64,000 nucleotides of DNA from Betaproteobacteria bacterium (GTDB lineage: Bacteria; Pseudomonadota; Gammaproteobacteria; Burkholderiales; Thiobacillaceae). The DNA lies in NCBI GenBank assembly GCA_016234655.1, contig JACRAU010000003.1, positions 1 to 64,000 of the forward strand, written 5' to 3'. Under the pieces are notes generated by a model, which was not told the origin of the DNA, did no database searches, and saw only the letters and a list, made by a program, of their open reading frames with translations. A program made the position numbers and the translations under genes. Below are positions 59,984 to 64,000 of the stretch, piece by piece; the first letter of the stretch is position 1; each line of letters opens with the position of its first letter.

Positions 59984-60042
59984 GTGGGAGCGGCCTCCTG
60001 GCCGCGAAGCTACCTGCTTCGCGGCCAGGAGGCCGCTCCTAC
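59984..60042. repeat. REPIN-like inverted pair 3 (between mgtE and the GT39 gene)
   Basis: GTGGGAGCGGCCTCCTGGCC... (59984-60010) and GCTTCGCGGCCAGGAGGCCG... (60016-60042) are near-perfect complements over 27 bases with a 5-base loop, flanked by CCT / AGG. It lies between convergent genes. It is the best-conserved copy of the GTAGGAGCGGCC family in the window. Confidence 0.88.
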
Positions 60043-60071
60043 CAGGTATTTCCAGGCCTGGTGGATAGCCT

Positions 60072-61556
60072 CTAGGGGCAGCTGCCGCCAGGCAGCAGCA
60101 GAAAACCCAACTCCATGCGTTCCCGCTCGCTGCGGCGGTATTGGGCCTCGATATAGCGCGGTGCCGGCCGTTCCGTTTCGGGCAACTTTAGAGTTGCCAG
60201 TAACTCGGCCGGTATGGGGCTGTGCCCTTGGCTCTGCCAGACCGCCAGGCACTGCCGGCTGTCGATGGCAGGCGGCAGGTAATGCGCATAGACCGGCGTC
60301 ACGATGCGCGAGTCGGGAAAGGCGATGCGCATATTGCCGGCCAGGTGCAATTCGTTGGCGACAAGGGTGCCGCTGGCGAAGCCGACGCTCTGGATTTTCC
60401 GCGCCAGTTGGTCGTAGGGCGCGTGGAATCGGGTCGGCTTGCCGTATTTCGGCGCCAGGAATATCTGCCCCAGCCAGACGCCGATCACCAGCAAGGGCAA
60501 CAGGAACAACGCGGCGACATAGCCGCGCTTGGCGACGGGAAAGTAGCCGGCCGCCGCGATGCGGCCGAACAGATAGAGCGGTGCGAGCAGCAGGATCACA
60601 TGCATCCAGCGCGGTTTGATCTCCACCGGCCCGCCGAACACGATGGCCAGGACCAGCAAGCCGGCCGAGATGGCCATCGCGCGGCCGGCCAGACGCAAGC
60701 CATCGGGCAGCGGCGCCGGCAAAGGACGGAACGCGCGCGGATAAAAGATCAGCACGATCAGCCACAAAGGGAACAGGAATTGCAGCAGCGCGCTGGCCAG
60801 ACTGGCCAGGCCGCCGGCCACGCGCGGCCAATAAGCGGCCGGCGCGTTGAGTTGGCCCAGGCCGCCGAGCGCGCCGTGCATCGCATCCAAGCGTTCCCAG
60901 GCCCAGAGTCCATGCGGCGTGACCACGAGCAGGGCGGCGAGCAAGGTGGCCAGCGCGCGGGCATCGAGCAACAAGACCTGATAGCGCGGCAGGCTCAAGG
61001 CGGCCAGCACCAGGCCCGCGGCATAGAGGGCGAAGCTGTACTTGGCCAACATGCCCAGCCCGAGCAGCAGGCCGAGCAGCAGATAGCCGCCGAGCGAGCG
61101 CCGCGCCTCCAAGCGCAATGCGGCGAGGAAAGAGGCGGCGAGCAGCACCGACAGCAACAAGGAATGGGTCACGCCCTGATGCACGCCGACCGCGAACGGG
61201 TAGGCGAGCCAAAGCGACAGCGCGGCGATGCCGGCGGTCGCGGTGTCGGCGAACAGGCGCAGGCCGATGCGATAGAGCAGCCAATAGAGCAGGGCCAGCA
61301 GGCCATATTTCAACAGGAAGATGGCCAGCAGATTTTCGCCGGCGATTTGATTGGTCAGCCATTGCAGCCAGGTATACAGGGGCGGCTGGCGCAGGTCGCA
61401 GCCCAGGGCCAGGCTCTGCGCGCACACCGCCTGCTCGACGTCGTCGGTGCCGAGCACCGGCGACAGGATCAGGCGCAGGACGAAGTACAGCACGCAATAA
61501 GCCACTACAATGGCGGCGAACTGTCCGTGCGGCGATTGAAAAACGGGTAAACGCAT
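60072..61556 (-). CDS. Glycosyltransferase family 39-like membrane protein
   Basis: The 494-residue protein has about ten to twelve hydrophobic helices and the ArnT/PMT-like opening LILSPVLGTDDVEQAVCAQS, LRQPPLYTWLQWLTNQIAGE, with acidic residues in the first periplasmic loop where family 39 enzymes bind polyprenyl-phosphate sugar. The C-terminal ~120 residues form a soluble domain (RKIQSVGFASGTLVANELHL onwards). The acceptor is unknown. The ATG at 61556 gives MRLPVFQSPHGQFAAIVVAY. It is divergent from the next glycosyltransferase. Confidence 0.85.
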   Translation of the reverse strand: MRLPVFQSPHGQFAAIVVAYCVLYFVLRLILSPVLGTDDVEQAVCAQSLALGCDLRQPPLYTWLQWLTNQIAGENLLAIFLLKYGLLALLYWLLYRIGLRLFADTATAGIAALSLWLAYPFAVGVHQGVTHSLLLSVLLAASFLAALRLEARRSLGGYLLLGLLLGLGMLAKYSFALYAAGLVLAALSLPRYQVLLLDARALATLLAALLVVTPHGLWAWERLDAMHGALGGLGQLNAPAAYWPRVAGGLASLASALLQFLFPLWLIVLIFYPRAFRPLPAPLPDGLRLAGRAMAISAGLLVLAIVFGGPVEIKPRWMHVILLLAPLYLFGRIAAAGYFPVAKRGYVAALFLLPLLVIGVWLGQIFLAPKYGKPTRFHAPYDQLARKIQSVGFASGTLVANELHLAGNMRIAFPDSRIVTPVYAHYLPPAIDSRQCLAVWQSQGHSPIPAELLATLKLPETERPAPRYIEAQYRRSERERMELGFLLLPGGSCP

Positions 61557-61586
61557 GGGCGAGATGATCGCATACAAGGAAAAGAA

Positions 61587-62528
61587 TTGAGATTCTCCGT
61601 GGTGATCGCGCATCGCGACGGCGCCGAGTTGCTGCTACAGGCGCTGAGCCATTTGCAGGCGGCGCTCGACCCGGCGCGCGACGAGGTCTGGCTGGTCGAC
61701 AACGGCAGCCGCGACGATTCGCTCGCCCGGGTGCGCGCCGCCTATCCCCATGTGCATGTTATCGAGAACGGCTGCAACAACGGCTTCGGCCGCGCCTGCA
61801 ACCAGGCGATCAGGCAATCGACCGGCGAATTCGTGCTGCTGCTCAACAACGATGCCCATGTCCAGCCCGATGCGCTGGATCGTTTCGAGCAAAACCTCCG
61901 CGAGCTGCCGCGCGCCGCTATCGTCGCCGGCCAGTTGTATGGCCCGGACGGCTCGACGCAGCGCTCGCACGGCGTGTTGCCCACCGTGCGCGCCGAACTC
62001 GGCCTGGGTCGCCAGCCCTTGCCCAAATTGGCGCCGGACCGGCCGAACGAAGTGGAAACCGTGGTCGGCGCCTGCATGGCCGTGCACCGCGCCGCCATAG
62101 CCCAGGCGGGCCTGTTGGACGAGGCCTTCTTCTTCTACTTCGAGGAGACCGAGTGGTGCGCGCGCCTGCGCCGGCACGGCTGGCAGGTCTGGCTCGACCC
62201 GCGCATCCGCGTCACCCACCTGAAGGGCGCGAGCACGCGCACCGTGCGGCGCGGCGCGCAGGTGGAGATGTTGCGCTCGCGCCTGCTGTTCTATCGCCGC
62301 GTCTTCACGCCGCGGGTCGCCGCGCTGCTGACGGCTTGGCGGATCGCGCGCCTGATCGTCAATGGCCTGCTCAATGCCGCATTGCTGTTGTTGACGGCGG
62401 GGCTCAATCGCCGGCTGCGCAACAAGGTCGCCATTTACGGCACGCAAGTCGCCTGGCTCGCGCTCGGCTGCCCCCGGTCTTGGGGCCTGCCGGACAAATG
62501 CCCCGAACGGGGCCGGCGGCCGGGATGA
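61587..62528 (+). CDS. Glycosyltransferase family 2 protein
   Basis: The 313-residue protein is a rhamnosyltransferase-like GT-A enzyme: FSVVIAHRDGAELLLQALSH, EVWLVDNGSRDDSLARVRAA, NNGFGRACNQAIRQSTGEFV, the metal-binding region LLLNNDAHVQPDALD, and DEAFFFYFEETEWCARLRRH with the ED-type catalytic residues. A hydrophobic C-terminal segment (about 265-300) may dock on the membrane. The start is TTG 61587 after AAGGAAAAG. It overlaps the next gene by four bases, opening a cell-surface glycan cluster. Confidence 0.92.
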   Translation: MRFSVVIAHRDGAELLLQALSHLQAALDPARDEVWLVDNGSRDDSLARVRAAYPHVHVIENGCNNGFGRACNQAIRQSTGEFVLLLNNDAHVQPDALDRFEQNLRELPRAAIVAGQLYGPDGSTQRSHGVLPTVRAELGLGRQPLPKLAPDRPNEVETVVGACMAVHRAAIAQAGLLDEAFFFYFEETEWCARLRRHGWQVWLDPRIRVTHLKGASTRTVRRGAQVEMLRSRLLFYRRVFTPRVAALLTAWRIARLIVNGLLNAALLLLTAGLNRRLRNKVAIYGTQVAWLALGCPRSWGLPDKCPERGRRPG

Positions 62529-63343
62529 GCGGCTTATCCTACAATACGCCCACCATGCCCGAGCGCCTGCCCCTCTCCGTCTTCATCATTGCCAAGAACG
62601 AGGCCGACCGTATCCCGCTCGCGCTCCGCGCCGTGCGCGATTGGGCCGACGAGGTGATCGTGATCGACGCCGGCAGCGAGGACGCCACCGTGGCGGTGAG
62701 CGAGGCGCTCGGCGCCCGCGTGCTGTTCAACGCCTGGCGTGGCTACGGCCCGCAGAAGGTGTTCGGCGAGGGCCAGTGCCGCAATGCCTGGCTGCTCAAC
62801 ATCGACGCCGACGAAGAGGTCTCGCCCGAACTGGCCGATGAGATGCGCGCCCTGTTCGCGCAGGGCGAACCCGAGTGCGCCGCCTACACCGTGCCCATCC
62901 TGCCGCTCTATCCCTTCCAGGATCGCGGCCACCCATGGACCGCCTTTCATCACCCGGTGCGCCTCTATCGCCGCGACAAGGCCGGCTTCAAGGATGCGCT
63001 GGTGCACGACTCGGTGGTCGTGCGCGATGGGGCTATCGGCCAGCTCAAGGGCATGGTCGTCCATCGTTCCTTTCGCTCGCTCGCGCACCACGTCGATAAG
63101 GTCAACGGCTATTCCAGCGCGCAGGCCGAAGACCTGGTCAACAAGGGGCGCGACCCGTCTTGGCTCAGCCTGCTGCTGCTGCCCGCCTTCGCCTTCTTCA
63201 AGCAATACGTGCTGCGGCGCGAGTTCGCCAACGGCATCGACGGCATCGTGGTCAGCCACATGTATGCCTTCCAGCGCTTCATCCGCCTGGCCAAGGCGCG
63301 CGAGCTGAATCGCCTACGGCGCAGGGCCGCCCGCAAGTCGTGA
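62525..63343 (+). CDS. Glycosyltransferase family 2 protein, WaaE/KdtX-like
   Basis: The ~272-residue protein resembles lipopolysaccharide core beta-1,4-glucosyltransferases: PLSVFIIAKNEADRIPLALR, AVRDWADEVIVIDAGSEDAT, YGPQKVFGEGQCRNAWLLNI with the metal motif DADEEVSPEL, and RLYRRDKAGFKDALVHDSVV. The C-terminal helices (AFFKQYVLRREFANGIDGIV) are typical. The ATG at 62525 overlaps the previous stop; an ATG at 62555 (MPERLPLS) is an equally likely start. The next gene overlaps by four bases. Confidence 0.9.
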   Translation: MSGLSYNTPTMPERLPLSVFIIAKNEADRIPLALRAVRDWADEVIVIDAGSEDATVAVSEALGARVLFNAWRGYGPQKVFGEGQCRNAWLLNIDADEEVSPELADEMRALFAQGEPECAAYTVPILPLYPFQDRGHPWTAFHHPVRLYRRDKAGFKDALVHDSVVVRDGAIGQLKGMVVHRSFRSLAHHVDKVNGYSSAQAEDLVNKGRDPSWLSLLLLPAFAFFKQYVLRREFANGIDGIVVSHMYAFQRFIRLAKARELNRLRRRAARKS

Positions 63344-64000
63344 GCAAGACCGTCCTTTGGTGGGGCCGCTTCGACCCCGACTATTCGCGCAATCGCATCC
63401 TGCGCAAAGGCTTCGCCGATCTGGGTTGGCGCATCGTCGATTTCCGGCCGCTGCTCAGTGCATTGGCCGATTGGGAAGCGGCGCTACATAAGCTGCCGAA
63501 GGTCGATCTGGTCTGGCTGCCGTGCTTCCGCCAGCGCGACCTCGCCGCCGCGCGGCGCTGGAGCCGGCGTCGCGGCCTGCCCCTGATCGCCGACCCGCTG
63601 ATCTCCGCCTACGACAAACAGGTATTCGAACGCGGCAAGTTCGCCGAAGGCAGCGCGCAGGCCGAGCGGCTGCGCGCGTGGGAAGGCCAGCTGCTGCGCA
63701 GCGCCGACCTGCTGATCGCCGACACCCCGGCCCACGCCGAGTTCTATGCGCAGACCTTCGACATTGCGTTGAAAAAAATTCGCGTCATCCATGTCGGCGC
63801 CGAGGCCGCGCTGTTCCAGGCGACGCCGCTGCCGGCCCATGACGGCAATCGCCCCTTGGAGGCGCTGTTCTTCGGCAGCTTCATCGGCCTGCAAGGCCCC
63901 GAGACCATCGTCGAGGCGGCCCGCCGCTACCAAGGCCCACCGGTGCGCTGGACCCTGCTCGGCGACGGCCCGCTCAAGGCCGAGTGCCAACAGCGCGCGC
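63340..64000 (+). CDS. Glycosyltransferase (GT4-like), cut by the window end
   Basis: The reading frame opens with GTG at 63340 (overlapping the previous TGA) and runs without a stop for 220 codons to the window edge. It begins VSKTVLWWGRFDPDYSRNRI and has a Rossmann-like N-terminal domain (KVDLVWLPCFRQRDLAAARR; LPLIADPLISAYDKQVFERG), then LLRSADLLIADTPAHAEFYA, IRVIHVGAEAALFQ and ALFFGSFIGLQGPETIVEAA with TLLGDGPLK. This last region is the start of a GT-B donor-binding domain. It is the fourth gene of the surface-glycan cluster; the C-terminus lies outside the window. Confidence 0.85.
   Translation, partial: MSKTVLWWGRFDPDYSRNRILRKGFADLGWRIVDFRPLLSALADWEAALHKLPKVDLVWLPCFRQRDLAAARRWSRRRGLPLIADPLISAYDKQVFERGKFAEGSAQAERLRAWEGQLLRSADLLIADTPAHAEFYAQTFDIALKKIRVIHVGAEAALFQATPLPAHDGNRPLEALFFGSFIGLQGPETIVEAARRYQGPPVRWTLLGDGPLKAECQQRA

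Overview
The window looks like a chromosomal piece of a GC-rich betaproteobacterium. The gene order (carA-carB-greA, yhbY divergent from rlmE-ftsH-folP-glmM, tpiA-secG-tRNA-Leu-nuoA..N, cysE-iscR-iscSUA-hscBA-fdx-iscX) is the one I associate with that class, possibly near Thiobacillus-like Nitrosomonadales. Genus is not resolvable from this sequence alone. Almost all genes are housekeeping, densely packed, often with ATGA or GTGA start/stop overlaps. No gene-free stretch exceeds about 300 bases.

Layout: (1) 1-5.6 kb: 3' end of a 5S rRNA with its terminator, then carA-carB behind a promoter and a terminator-like leader hairpin, greA and a small membrane protein. (2) 5.6-10.7 kb: yhbY on the minus strand; rlmE, ftsH, folP, glmM on plus. 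(3) 10.9-14.8 kb: phosphate uptake genes [16 protein letters not shown] with a Pho-box-like site. (4) 15-31 kb: tpiA, secG, tRNA-Leu(GAG), and a complete 14-gene complex I operon nuoA-N. (5) 31.1-35 kb: an accessory pocket with a yefM-yoeB toxin-antitoxin pair and a restriction-modification-like module (ribbon-helix-helix protein, Eco57I-type methyltransferase, convergent PLD-family nuclease). This pocket is visibly less GC-rich than its surroundings. (6) 35-41.3 kb, minus strand: mutS with two small genes, a REC-HPt-REC-REC-GGDEF protein, and suhB. (7) 41.4-49.6 kb: trmJ, cysE, iscR and the iron-sulfur assembly operon, with a DUF3050 gene inserted between hscA and fdx. (8) 49.6-56.7 kb: a CheY-like regulator, an unknown 322-residue protein, an AEC transporter, and the nitrogen-control set glnA-DUF4124-ntrB-ntrC. 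(9) 56.9-64 kb: aroE, mtgA, mgtE, then the start of a cell-surface glycan gene cluster (GT39-type enzyme, two family-2 glycosyltransferases, one partial glycosyltransferase) that runs off the end.

The most unusual pattern is a set of intergenic inverted repeats whose arms are tandem 7-base units, typically four units (28 nt) per arm, each with a 4-base core plus 3 variable bases. I find six two-armed copies and one single arm. All lie between co-directional, presumably co-transcribed genes; four sit in the isc operon and one between ntrB and ntrC. Unit cores differ between copies (GAGG, GAGT, CAGT) while the heptad architecture stays the same, and some copies contain the stop or start codon of a neighbouring gene. 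I know of no name for this element. Two other palindromic families (REP/REPIN-like GTAGGAGCGGCC pairs and a CGTAGGGTGCG pair) sit mainly between transcription units.

Regulation readable from the sequence: matching IscR-type palindromes overlap the -35 regions of both cysE and iscR, which would tie cysteine supply to iron-sulfur assembly; an NtrC-type palindrome lies between glnA and aroE; a Pho-box-like repeat precedes pstS; a TGTACA-containing operator precedes yefM-yoeB.
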